A program made the translations under genes and the position numbers. DNA of 56,162 nucleotides, taken from positions 1 to 56,162 of the forward strand of contig NZ_SMRT01000029.1 in assembly GCF_004354045.1 (NCBI RefSeq), written 5' to 3'. Below, piece by piece: positions 17,889 through 26,500 of the stretch (positions within the stretch are counted from its first letter, which is position 1; every line of letters starts with the position of its first letter). The notes under the pieces are model-generated. The model made no database searches, was not told the origin of the DNA, and saw only the letters and a list, made by a program, of their open reading frames with translations. This stretch comes from Paenibacillus piri (GTDB taxonomy: Bacteria; Bacillota; Bacilli; Paenibacillales; NBRC-103111).

Positions 17889-18323
17889 ATGATAACGGTT
17901 CGCGAGTATCGTCACGCCGATTTGGCGGCGGTAACGGAGCTCATGTCCGATTTGGGCTATCCCACCGATATGGAAAGCATGCAAAAAAGGATGGACCTCA
18001 TCGAGGCTAATCCGTTATACGCCACGTTTGTCGCGGTTATGGACGAGCAGGTCGTCGGGTTGATCGGCACCCGCCTGGTACATTATTACGAAGGTGACGG
18101 AGCTGCCGTGCAAATATCGGCGTTAGTGACGCAAAGCCGTCATCAAGGGAAAGGAATCGGACGACAGCTGGTTCAATTTGTCGAGCGATGGGCTGCGCAG
18201 AAAGGGGCAGATAGCGTATCGCTAACAAGCGGAATAAAGCCGGAACGGGAAAAGGCGCATGCGTTTTACAAAATGATGGGTTATGATGTAACCGGTTACA
18301 GATTTGTGAAAAAGCTGGTTTGA
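17889..18323 (+). CDS. GNAT-family N-acetyltransferase
   Basis: This 144-residue acetyl-CoA-dependent acetyltransferase has the coenzyme-binding motif RHQGKGIGRQLV near residue 84 and the typical late KMMGYDVTGYRFVK strand. The acceptor is unknown. ATG at 17889 follows GAGGGAGAGG; it likely belongs to the small operon that begins at 16818. Confidence 0.9.
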   Translation: MITVREYRHADLAAVTELMSDLGYPTDMESMQKRMDLIEANPLYATFVAVMDEQVVGLIGTRLVHYYEGDGAAVQISALVTQSRHQGKGIGRQLVQFVERWAAQKGADSVSLTSGIKPEREKAHAFYKMMGYDVTGYRFVKKLV

Positions 18324-18412
18324 TTTCCGCAGCAGCTGTTAGTACCAAGCACAGCGGCGGTTGAAGCCGATGGTGCTTCGGTTTTGCGGAATAGGTGAGG
18401 AGGACATCCTGA

Positions 18413-18964
18413 ATGAAGAAAATCGCGCTTATCGGTTCCGGCGGTTCGGGTAAATCGACATTGGCCCGCAAGCTGGGAGCGGTAACGAAGCTGCCTGTCT
18501 ACCATTTGGATGCACTGCACTGGAAACCGGGTTGGGTGCCGACGCCGAACCAAGAATGGGACGCTCTGCAGCGGGACATCATTCGCCGGGACGAATGGAT
18601 TATCGACGGCAATTACGGAAGAACCTTGAACATCCGCTTGGACGCTGCCGATACGATCATTTTTTTCGACCTGTCCCGCTGGGTTACGATGTACCGGATA
18701 TTCAAGCGAAGAATTATGTATCACGGCAAAACGAGGCCCGACCTGAACGAGGGCTGTCCGGAGCAGCTGGATATGCATTTTATTAAATGGATTTGGAATT
18801 TCAAGAGGGACAAGCGGCCGGCCATCATCGGCAAGCTTCAAGCTTACGCGGAGACGACAGCGAAAACCATCGTTATAATTAAAAAGCCGTCGGATGCCGA
18901 TCGGCTGCTTCGTCTAATCGAGAAACGCGAGCCGATCGGGAGCAGCGAGATCAAGAACGAGTAG
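18413..18964 (+). CDS. P-loop kinase of the FlaR / topology-modulation group
   Basis: This 183-residue nucleoside/nucleotide kinase-like protein has a Walker A GSGGSGKST at residues 8-16 and the family segment HLDALHWKPGW near residue 32. DEWIIDGNYGRT near 60 and a lid-like DLSRWVTMYRIFKRR follow. Relatives are annotated as DNA topology modulation protein FlaR, but the fold is that of adenylate kinases and the physiological substrate is not known. AGGTGAGGAGG precedes the start. Confidence 0.88.
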   Translation: MKKIALIGSGGSGKSTLARKLGAVTKLPVYHLDALHWKPGWVPTPNQEWDALQRDIIRRDEWIIDGNYGRTLNIRLDAADTIIFFDLSRWVTMYRIFKRRIMYHGKTRPDLNEGCPEQLDMHFIKWIWNFKRDKRPAIIGKLQAYAETTAKTIVIIKKPSDADRLLRLIEKREPIGSSEIKNE

Positions 18965-19051
18965 ATCGTTTCCAACATAAACAGTGTTCCCGCTAACAGC
19001 ACTCGATCCGTTATATCAGAAGAACCATCATTTTACCGCAATTAAGGAATC

Positions 19052-19920
19052 TTGCCGGATCAGGCGGATATCCGGATCGCGCACGGCAGTCCGACCACAG
19101 CCTCCGTAGATGGCGATAACGGGCTTGGCTTTATTGTCGCCCACAAGGCGATGAGCGAGTCGATTCGCATGGCGAAGCAATTCGGTACCGGCTGGACGAC
19201 CGTCTATAACAGCAATCACTGCGGAGCCGGGGCCTATTATACGCTGATGGCCGCACGGCAAAATATGATCGGTCTGCTCTTTTCAACCGGCGGCTCGACG
19301 GTGGCGGGTCCGGGCGGGAAAGAGCGGATGATCGGCAACAACGTGATGGCTTTCGCGCCCCCGGTGACAAAGAAGGGCCGTTCGTGCTTGATATGGCGCC
19401 GACGACGGCGATCGCGAATAAGCTGCATATGCTGCAGGATGAGGGGAAAAGCATGCCGGAAGGCTGGGCCGTCGATTCCGAAGGTCGGCCGATTACCGAC
19501 CCGAACGTCTATTTTGCCGAGAAGGGAGCTGTGCTTCCATTAGGGAGCACGGCTACGCACGGTATTCATAAAGGGTTCGGCCTGCTGCTCGTCTCCGATA
19601 TTTTAACCGGTCTGCTTTCGGGTGACGGCGGCAGCATGTTCCGCAATAGTGGGGAGGAGAGCCATGCTTTCTGCGCTTTGCGGATTGACGCTTTCCCGAC
19701 CGGCGGTGGGTTTGGGCGGCTAATGGATGAAATGATCGGTAAAATCCATGCTGCGCCTACCGTTGCGGGAGCCGAGCCGATGAAATATCCGGGCGAAAAG
19801 GAAAATCAAATCTACCGCGAACGAAGTGCAAACGGCATTCCGCTGAAGGACAAGGTGCTGGACGATTTACGCAGGATGAGCGATGAGCTTGGGCTGCCGA
19901 TTGAAGAGATTTTCGCGTAG
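19052..19920 (+). pseudogene. Broken Ldh2-type malate/L-lactate/ureidoglycolate dehydrogenase
   Basis: The remains encode most of an Ldh2-family NAD(P) dehydrogenase, but in two frames. The first part (from 19052) reads VDGDNGLGFIVAHKAM, NSNHCGAG and GPGGKERMIGNN. The second continues from about 19384 with LDMAPTTAIANKL, MPEGWAVDSEGRP and KGFGLLLVSDILTG to 19920. The frame change is near the C-run at 19358-19362, where a one-base loss would explain both frames. About 60-70 N-terminal residues of the family are missing too, with no start codon or ribosome binding site in place. Conclusion: decayed gene. Confidence 0.85.
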
Positions 19921-20193
19921 CCCCTGTTCGCAATATGGAAAGAATAGGTCTTGGATACCGCCGGATTGAGCGGGATCGGAGGTCTATTTGTTGTTTAGAA
20001 AATTAGCGCAGCAGTTACCTTTAGTTAAGCCGGCTTGGCAGGGCTATCGTATGCAGGCGAAATAAGCTTCATAGAAATTGGCAGCACGTTCGGCGAACAC
20101 GACGTTTGCGCTCTTATTTTATAGGTGAAATTTCAGGCGATCAGTGGTATGGTACTGTTAATAAATTGATAATGAATATAGGAGGCCTAACGA

Positions 20194-21513
20194 ATGAACG
20201 ACATCGATTACGATCGTTTAAGCACGGCGGAGTTAAACGCCATTCATGCACAGCTGCTGGAAGCGTATGAAGCGTACAAGCGCCAAAAGCTGAGTCTCGA
20301 TATGTCCAGAGGCAAGCCATGCGACGAACAGCTCGATCTTTCGCTGGAGATGCTCGATATCGTAGGCTCGGGTGACGTGCTGACGGACCGGAGCGGACTG
20401 GACAGCCGCAATTACGGAGGGCTGGATGGAATTCCGGAGGCCAAGGACTTGTTCGCGCAACTGCTGGACGTAAGCCCGAGCGAATTGATCATCGGCGGCG
20501 CTTCCAGTCTCACGATGATGCATGACACGCTCTCCCGCGCCATGTTGCACGGCGTATTCGGCAGCTCGCTTCCGTGGGGAAAGCTGCCGGCGGTCAAATT
20601 TATATGTCCAAGTCCCGGCTATGACCGGCATTTTGCAATTTGCGAGCTGCTTGGCATCGAGATGATTGCCATCGATATGCTGCAGGACGGGCCGGATATG
20701 GATCAGGTTGAAAAGCTGGCCGCCGGCGACGATGCCGTGAAGGGCATCTGGTGCGTGCCGAAATACAGCAATCCGGACGGCATTACGTATTCGGATGAAG
20801 TGGTCGACCGGTTAGCGAGGATGGAGACGTGTGCCGGCGATTTCCGGATTATGTGGGATGACGCCTATACCGTCCATCATTTAGCGGATGAGCCGGATCG
20901 GCTCAAGCCGATGCTGGCCGCGTGCAAAGCGGCAGGGCATCCCGATCGGGTGCTGATGTTCAGCTCGACCTCCAAGATCAGCTTCCCTGGTGCTGGCGTG
21001 GCCGTTATGGCGGGCAGCGAGAACAACATGAACTTCATCCGCAAACAGCTCGCCGTGCAGACGATCGGACCGGATAAGCTCAACCAGCTGCGGCATGTCC
21101 GGTTTTTCAAGGGCCCGGCTCATATCGAGGCGCATATGAAAAAGCACGCGGCGATCATCAAGCCGAAATTCGAAATGGTGTTGAATTTGCTGGAGACCGA
21201 GCTCGGCGGGAAACGGATCGCATCGTGGAATAAGCCGAACGGCGGCTATTTCATCAGCCTGAATATTATGGACGGCTGCGCCCGCTCGGTTGTTCGCATG
21301 GCGGCCGAGGCCGGCGTCACCTTGACGAAGGCCGGAGCCACATTCCCTTACGGCCACGACCCGCGGGACCGCAATATTCGCATAGCGCCGACGTTCCCTA
21401 CGCTCTCCGAACTGAAAACGGCGATCGAAATATTATGTCTGTGCGTCCAAATCATGAGCATCCGAACCTTTTTGAACAGGAGAGGAGCAAATGGAGCTGA
21501 AACATACGTTTAA
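20194..21513 (+). CDS. PLP-dependent aminotransferase, class I subgroup Ic (MocR-like aspartate aminotransferase)
   Basis: This 439-residue cytoplasmic aminotransferase probably uses aspartate or alanine. The opening DMSRGKPCDEQLDLS near residue 32 marks subgroup Ic. Other motifs are KYSNPDGITYS near 192, WDDAYTVHHL near 222, and the PLP lysine Lys261 in SSTSKISFPGAG. AGGAGGC precedes the ATG. The last dozen residues, after SIRTFLNR, run past the usual family end and overlap a small open frame at 21491, so the C-terminus may have been altered by a small rearrangement. Confidence 0.92.
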   Translation: MNDIDYDRLSTAELNAIHAQLLEAYEAYKRQKLSLDMSRGKPCDEQLDLSLEMLDIVGSGDVLTDRSGLDSRNYGGLDGIPEAKDLFAQLLDVSPSELIIGGASSLTMMHDTLSRAMLHGVFGSSLPWGKLPAVKFICPSPGYDRHFAICELLGIEMIAIDMLQDGPDMDQVEKLAAGDDAVKGIWCVPKYSNPDGITYSDEVVDRLARMETCAGDFRIMWDDAYTVHHLADEPDRLKPMLAACKAAGHPDRVLMFSSTSKISFPGAGVAVMAGSENNMNFIRKQLAVQTIGPDKLNQLRHVRFFKGPAHIEAHMKKHAAIIKPKFEMVLNLLETELGGKRIASWNKPNGGYFISLNIMDGCARSVVRMAAEAGVTLTKAGATFPYGHDPRDRNIRIAPTFPTLSELKTAIEILCLCVQIMSIRTFLNRRGANGAETYV

Positions 21514-21580
21514 CGAAGTTGTCATCTCGATGACGTTAATGCGTCGTCAGTTGATGAAATCATCAGAGCGACAATTATAA
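21491..21580 (+). CDS. Possible 29-residue remnant open frame
   Basis: An ATG behind AGGAGAGGAGC begins MELKHTFNEVVIS and stops after 29 codons. Just after that point the next frame reads DDVNASSVDEIIRAT and runs to a stop at 21596, as if one base had been gained or lost. It could be the start of a decayed gene. I recognise no family. Confidence 0.25.
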   Translation: MELKHTFNEVVISMTLMRRQLMKSSERQL

Positions 21581-21945
21581 TACCGGTCAAATAAAAACAG
21601 GTCACTTTAAGGAATTTTATTCCATGAAGTGATCTGTTTTGTATTTGCACATATGTTTTATCGGCGATTAGACGCCTTGCGGGCTTGCTTCGACATAGGC
21701 ATTTTTTTTCGGTTGGCTTCATCGATTAGAAAAAAAGTATGATTTTATTGGAAGAAGGGGACTTTGCGTGCTCCAAACCAGCCAGGTCATTGCCGGGAAA
21801 AAAAGTATGCTTGCCGCTATAGTGCGAAACCTTTACGTTGAGAGTAAGCACAGGTGGAAGGCCGGCGGAAGCTTGGTGCAGATGGAAGCTGAAGAATGGA
21901 GGATGGAAGACCGGAATGAAAGCGGATGGTCTGAGGAGGCAAGCG
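21514..21945. other. Intergenic region before cassette 3
   Basis: The gap contains a terminator at 21594-21640 and then a leader of about 300 bp without a convincing gene. AAAAAAAGTATG occurs twice (about 21731 and 21799). The GAGGAGG ribosome binding site near 21933 belongs to the permease gene at 21946. I see no clear promoter or operator. Confidence 0.45.
21594..21640. terminator. Bidirectional rho-independent terminator after the aminotransferase
   Basis: AAAACAGGTCACTT (21594-21607) pairs with AAGTGATCTGTTTT (21627-21640) with one G-T pair. The A and T runs at the ends fit both directions. Confidence 0.8.
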
Positions 21946-22887
21946 ATGAAATCGAACGCGGCGGCCGTGAACAAATACAATGCTCCGCCGCTGTGGAGAG
22001 AGGTCAGACGGGACAAGTACTTATATGTATTGGCGCTGCCCGGACTATTATTTTTTCTTATTTTTAAATATGTGCCGATGTGGGGGGTCATCATTTCGTT
22101 TCAGGATTATTCGCCTTACCTGGGGCTGCTGAACAGCGATTGGGTCGGGTTCGAGCATTTCGAGCGATTTTTTTCCAGTCCCGATTTTTTCAAACTGTTC
22201 CGCAATACGATGGCGATCAATGTGCTCAATCTCATTTTCTTTTTTCCGCTGCCCATCGTATTGTCGCTGATGTTGAACGAATTGAAGCAAGCCGTACTCA
22301 AAAAATTCGTTCAGTCGATTTTGTATTTGCCGCATTTTTTGTCCTGGGTCATTATCGTCGGCATCACTTTTTTGCTGCTGTCGCAATCGCAAGGGCTGAT
22401 CAACAAAATGCTTGTCGGCATGGGCTTCCAGGAATTCGGTTTTTTAACCAAGCCCGGACTATTTTGGCCGATGCTCACGCTGCAGTCGATTTGGAAGGAG
22501 GTCGGCTGGGGCACAATCATTTTTCTTGCGGCCATTGCCGGTGTGGATCCCCAGTTGTATGATGCGGTCAAAATCGACGGGGCGGGCCGCTTTCGTCAGG
22601 CTTGGCATGTTACGCTGCCGGCTATCCGCAACGTGATTATCATTTTGCTCATTCTGCGGATCGGGCACATTATGGATGTCGGCTTCGAACAGGTGTTCTT
22701 AATGGCGAACGGGGCGGTGTCGGAAGTCGCCGATGTATTCGATACGTATGTATATCGGGTCGGCATCCAGCAGGGTCAGTTCAGCTTCAGCACGGCGGTC
22801 GGTTTATTCAAATCCGTTGTTGCACTTGCGCTCGTCGTCGGGGCGAACCGGCTGGCCAAAAAGCTGGGACAAGAGGGCGTGTATTAA
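21946..22887 (+). CDS. CUT1 ABC importer permease (LplB/YteP-like)
   Basis: This 313-residue membrane subunit of cassette 3 has about six transmembrane segments. It carries KYVPMWGVIISFQDY near residue 42 and an EAA loop that is slightly off consensus (YDAVKIDGAGRFRQAW). ATG at 21946 is preceded by GAGGAGGC; longer in-frame starts extend into a low-quality leader. It is followed closely by its partner permease and lipoprotein. Confidence 0.92.
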   Translation: MKSNAAAVNKYNAPPLWREVRRDKYLYVLALPGLLFFLIFKYVPMWGVIISFQDYSPYLGLLNSDWVGFEHFERFFSSPDFFKLFRNTMAINVLNLIFFFPLPIVLSLMLNELKQAVLKKFVQSILYLPHFLSWVIIVGITFLLLSQSQGLINKMLVGMGFQEFGFLTKPGLFWPMLTLQSIWKEVGWGTIIFLAAIAGVDPQLYDAVKIDGAGRFRQAWHVTLPAIRNVIIILLILRIGHIMDVGFEQVFLMANGAVSEVADVFDTYVYRVGIQQGQFSFSTAVGLFKSVVALALVVGANRLAKKLGQEGVY

Positions 22888-22912
22888 TCGACTGGAACGG
22901 AGGCAGATCGGA

Positions 22913-23794
22913 TTGCAACACTCATGGCAAGACAGACTGTTTAACGCTATTAATATTTTCGTACTGCTCGCAATTAGCTTCATCGCCGCTTTTCCGCTGT
23001 ATTATGTGTTTGTCGTTTCGTTTACCGATCCGGTGGAATATATGCGGGCGAACGGCGGCGTGCTTTTTCCGAAAAAATGGAGTGTCGTCTCGTATCAGTA
23101 CATTTTATCGACAAGCGCATTCGTCCGTTCGATCGGGGTAAGCGGATTTCTGGCGATTGTGGGGACGATGCTCAGTCTGCTGCTCACGGCGGCTTTGTCC
23201 TACACGCTATCGAGAAAAAGGCTGCGGGGAAGACGCTTGATCATGCTCGCGATTCTGGTAACGATTCTGTTTAATCCGGGCATCATTCCGCCGTACCTGC
23301 TGGTCAGGGAGCTCGGGCTGATCAACAATATTTTCTCCCTGATTTTGCCCGTTGTGACGAGCGGATGGTATGTGCTGCTGATGAAAGGCTTCTTCGACAG
23401 TATTCCGGCGGGGCTGGAGGAGGCCGGGGCGATAGACGGGTGCAACGATATCGGAATTTGGACCCGGATCATTTTGCCGCTTTCGCTGCCTGCCATGGCG
23501 GCGTTCGGCCTCTTTTATGCGGTCGCGTACTGGAACACTTTTTTCACGGCGATTTTGTACATCAACGATTTTAGCAAATGGCCGCTGCAGGTGTTTTTGC
23601 AAAATATGCTGATCGATTCCTCCACGTCGGCCGGAGGCTCGGTCGCTTTGGAAATGATGGCCGAACAGAGCATTCCGCCGGAAACGTTAAAAATGGCGGC
23701 CGTCGTCGTCGCAACGGTGCCGATCGTACTCGTGTACCCGTTCCTGCAAAAGCATTTTGCGAAAGGCGCGATGGTCGGCTCCGTGAAGGAATGA
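22913..23794 (+). CDS. CUT1 ABC importer permease (LplC/YtcP-like)
   Basis: This 293-residue partner permease of cassette 3 has FPLYYVFVVSFTDP near residue 25, the EAA loop LEEAGAIDGCNDIGIW, and the family C-terminus GAMVGSVKE. TTG at 22913 follows ACGGAGGC and lies 25 bp after the previous stop; a longer frame would overlap the upstream gene. It completes the membrane channel of the importer. Confidence 0.92.
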   Translation: MQHSWQDRLFNAINIFVLLAISFIAAFPLYYVFVVSFTDPVEYMRANGGVLFPKKWSVVSYQYILSTSAFVRSIGVSGFLAIVGTMLSLLLTAALSYTLSRKRLRGRRLIMLAILVTILFNPGIIPPYLLVRELGLINNIFSLILPVVTSGWYVLLMKGFFDSIPAGLEEAGAIDGCNDIGIWTRIILPLSLPAMAAFGLFYAVAYWNTFFTAILYINDFSKWPLQVFLQNMLIDSSTSAGGSVALEMMAEQSIPPETLKMAAVVVATVPIVLVYPFLQKHFAKGAMVGSVKE

Positions 23795-23851
23795 ATGCAG
23801 AGCAGAATGTGCATGGCTGGCCGAAATTATAATTCAAGGAGGCATTTTAAC

Positions 23852-25402
23852 ATGGCGAAAAAGGGTCGAGGGCGCAATAATGGTTGTACGGCATTAAGCG
23901 CAGTGCTGCTGATGGCCGTATTGACCGGAGCATGCTCCAACAGCGAAGCCGGGAAAGGAGGCGCGCAGGACGGGAACAAGCCGCAAGCGGACAAACCGTT
24001 CGAAATCAGCATCATGACGACTTTCCGCGGTGCGGAGCCGCCCGGCAAGGACAATCCGATCGGGCTGGAGCTGGAAAAGCAATTGAACGCCAAGCTCAAT
24101 ATTACATGGCTGTCCGCCAACAACTACTCCGATAAAATGAACGTCACTCTCGCCTCCGGCGACATGCCGGATTTGATGCTGGTCGAAAACCCGATGCTGT
24201 CGAACATTATAAGCACAGCCAAGCAAGGGGCTTTCTGGGATTTGACGAGTAAAGTAAAAGACTATCCCAATCTGATGGCGTTCCCGAAGGACTCCTGGGA
24301 GAACATTAAAATCGAGGGTAAAATTTACGGTATTCCGCGCGCGCGCCCGGAAATCGGCGGCTACGGCATCCCGATGCTGCGCAAAGATTGGTTAGATAAA
24401 TTGAACCTCAAGGTGCCGGAAACGATGGACGATTTGTACAAGGTGTTGAAAGCGTTCACGGAACAGGACCCGGACGGCAACGGCAAGAACGATACGATCG
24501 GTTTTAGCGGTTATGTGGATGCGGACGGTCTCGGGCGCTTTACATGGGTGCGCGATGTGTTCAATCAGGCGAACGGCTGGAAGGTGGACGGCAATCAAAT
24601 TATTCATCCTGACGTCCTGCCGGGAACGAGGGATGCGCTTGTATGGCTGAACAGGCTGTATAAGGAAGGCTTGATGTCGCAGGATTTTGCGGTCATGAAG
24701 CTGTCCCAGATGAAGGATCAGCTGAAGGCGGGCAAGGCAGGCATGTTCTCCGAGTCGATGCAGCAGAGCTGGATCATGCTGAACGATTTGCGGAAGCTAG
24801 AGTCCAAAGCCGATTATTTGCCGCTTAACTATGTGCAGGGTCCGGGAGGAAAATTTGTAGGCAGGGATTCGGGCCATTTCGGTATGTATGTCATTCCGAA
24901 GAAAGTATCGGAAGCGAGAGTCAACCAAATTCTCGCGCTGATGGACAAAGGCTCGTCGGAACCTGTATCGGATATTGCCAACTTCGGCATCAAGGGCGTC
25001 CATTACAACGAAACTGACGGGATGAAAATTTCGACGGAGCAAGCTTTCAAAGATAATGTGTCGCAGGAAGTATTCGGGCAAATCTTTTTATTCAACGACA
25101 AGTACATGCGGGGCTATGCTACCGGAATTCCTAAAGATTATTTCGACCGGAACAAAAGCATCATCGACGAACGGAGCAAATACAGCGTCGCGAATCCGAG
25201 TCTGAACCTGATCTCCGATACGGGCGTCAAGTACATGCCGGAATTCAACAAGAAATCGCAGGATTTAAAAACGAAAATTATAATGGGCAGCGAGCCGATC
25301 GAAGCGTGGGACCAGTTTACGGCGAAGCTGAAAACTGATGATAATTTCCAAAAATATGTAAAAGAAATGAACGAAGCGTATCAAAAAGCGAATGGGAAAT
25401 AA
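23852..25402 (+). CDS. Extracellular sugar-binding lipoprotein (LplA/YtcQ-like)
   Basis: This 516-residue lipoprotein is the binding component of cassette 3. The signal peptide ends in lipobox LTGAC with the lipidated cysteine at residue 28. Motifs EPPGKDNP, KLNITWLSANNYSDK and LASGDMPDL closely follow the protein at 304, so the two cassettes probably take up related sugars. AAGGAGGC precedes the ATG at 23852. It lies directly behind the two permease genes. Confidence 0.93.
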   Translation: MAKKGRGRNNGCTALSAVLLMAVLTGACSNSEAGKGGAQDGNKPQADKPFEISIMTTFRGAEPPGKDNPIGLELEKQLNAKLNITWLSANNYSDKMNVTLASGDMPDLMLVENPMLSNIISTAKQGAFWDLTSKVKDYPNLMAFPKDSWENIKIEGKIYGIPRARPEIGGYGIPMLRKDWLDKLNLKVPETMDDLYKVLKAFTEQDPDGNGKNDTIGFSGYVDADGLGRFTWVRDVFNQANGWKVDGNQIIHPDVLPGTRDALVWLNRLYKEGLMSQDFAVMKLSQMKDQLKAGKAGMFSESMQQSWIMLNDLRKLESKADYLPLNYVQGPGGKFVGRDSGHFGMYVIPKKVSEARVNQILALMDKGSSEPVSDIANFGIKGVHYNETDGMKISTEQAFKDNVSQEVFGQIFLFNDKYMRGYATGIPKDYFDRNKSIIDERSKYSVANPSLNLISDTGVKYMPEFNKKSQDLKTKIIMGSEPIEAWDQFTAKLKTDDNFQKYVKEMNEAYQKANGK

Positions 25403-25424
25403 AGTGGGAGAGGCGGATGTCAAT

Positions 25425-26474
25425 ATGTCTGAAGCAGTTAAGCCTTTATTGGATACGGAGCTCAAAAATACGAAGGTCGTATTTAAAGGGCCGCTCGAGC
25501 TGGATTACGAGACGGCAGGAGTAGATTGGAATCCGGATGGTGGTCTTGCGCTAATTCGCACCGAATACAGCCTTATCAGTCCGGGAACGGAGCTTGCTCT
25601 TTATACCGGGACCCATGTCGGGTTGCCGGATCCGGCCAATAAATTCGCGAAATATCCATTCTATCCCGGGTATTCCATCGTAGGTCGGATCGCTGCGGTC
25701 GGAAGCGAGGTGACGGAGTTCCGTCCCGGCGACCGGATCTACACAATCGGCCGGCACGCCGCTTACAATACGGTCGATACGCAGGCCTTAACGGTGCCGT
25801 TATTGAAGCTGTCGGATTCGCGGCTGGACGAGAAGGCGGCGTTTGCGAGGTTGGCGGCCATCTCGATGACATCCGTCATGCAGACGGACTTCAGGATCGG
25901 GGATACCGTTGTCGTCATCGGCATGGGCCTGATCGGCAACCTGGCTGCGCAGCTGTACATGCTTCAGGGCGCCCGCGTCATCGCGGTGGATGTCGTGGAC
26001 AAACGGCTGCAGACGGCCCACGAAACGGGGATCGAGCATACGATCCTTTCCGGCAGCGGTGTCGATTTGAACGAACGGGTGAAGCAAATCACCGGCGGTC
26101 TGCTGCCCGATGTTGTTGTCGAAGCGACCGGATCGCCGCAATTGGTCGTACCTGCACTGCAGCTGGTGCGCGAGCTCGGTCAAGTTATTGCTCTCGGCTC
26201 GACCCGGGGACATGTCGATCTGAATGTATACGAATATATACATCGAAAAGGAGTCCGTTATACCGGCGCCCATGAAGCGCTGCAAAACAACAAGCGATTT
26301 ACGTCCAGACTTGAACTGACGCGCTATGTGCTCTCCATGATCGGACAGGGGGCGCTTAAGGTCAACCCGCTGCTGACGCACCGGCTTGCCTATACCGAGG
26401 CGAAGCTGGGATATGAGATGCTGCTGCACCAGCAGGACCAGGCGTTGGGCGTACTGCTGGAATGGACGAAATAA
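25425..26474 (+). CDS. MDR-family dehydrogenase lacking catalytic zinc ligands
   Basis: This 349-residue protein has a medium-chain dehydrogenase fold. The N-terminal GroES-like domain contains YSLISPGTE (48-56) where zinc enzymes have GICGSD, and PGYSIVGRI (81-89) where they have GHE, so the catalytic Cys and His are absent. The nucleotide motif IGMGLIGNLAAQ is intact near residue 165. It resembles the N-terminal half of bi-domain oxidoreductases and the BchC-like group. It probably reduces or oxidises by a zinc-independent mechanism. The preceding stop is 22 bp upstream; ATG at 25425 follows GAGAGGCGG. Confidence 0.87.
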   Translation: MSEAVKPLLDTELKNTKVVFKGPLELDYETAGVDWNPDGGLALIRTEYSLISPGTELALYTGTHVGLPDPANKFAKYPFYPGYSIVGRIAAVGSEVTEFRPGDRIYTIGRHAAYNTVDTQALTVPLLKLSDSRLDEKAAFARLAAISMTSVMQTDFRIGDTVVVIGMGLIGNLAAQLYMLQGARVIAVDVVDKRLQTAHETGIEHTILSGSGVDLNERVKQITGGLLPDVVVEATGSPQLVVPALQLVRELGQVIALGSTRGHVDLNVYEYIHRKGVRYTGAHEALQNNKRFTSRLELTRYVLSMIGQGALKVNPLLTHRLAYTEAKLGYEMLLHQQDQALGVLLEWTK

Positions 26475-26500
26475 AGCGGGGAGCAGAGAGGGGAACAAGA

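Noticed and set aside
20004..20025. A GCGCAGCAG match to the left part of repeat copy B
   Set aside because: Only nine to ten bases agree and the GGGGCTCCC core is missing.
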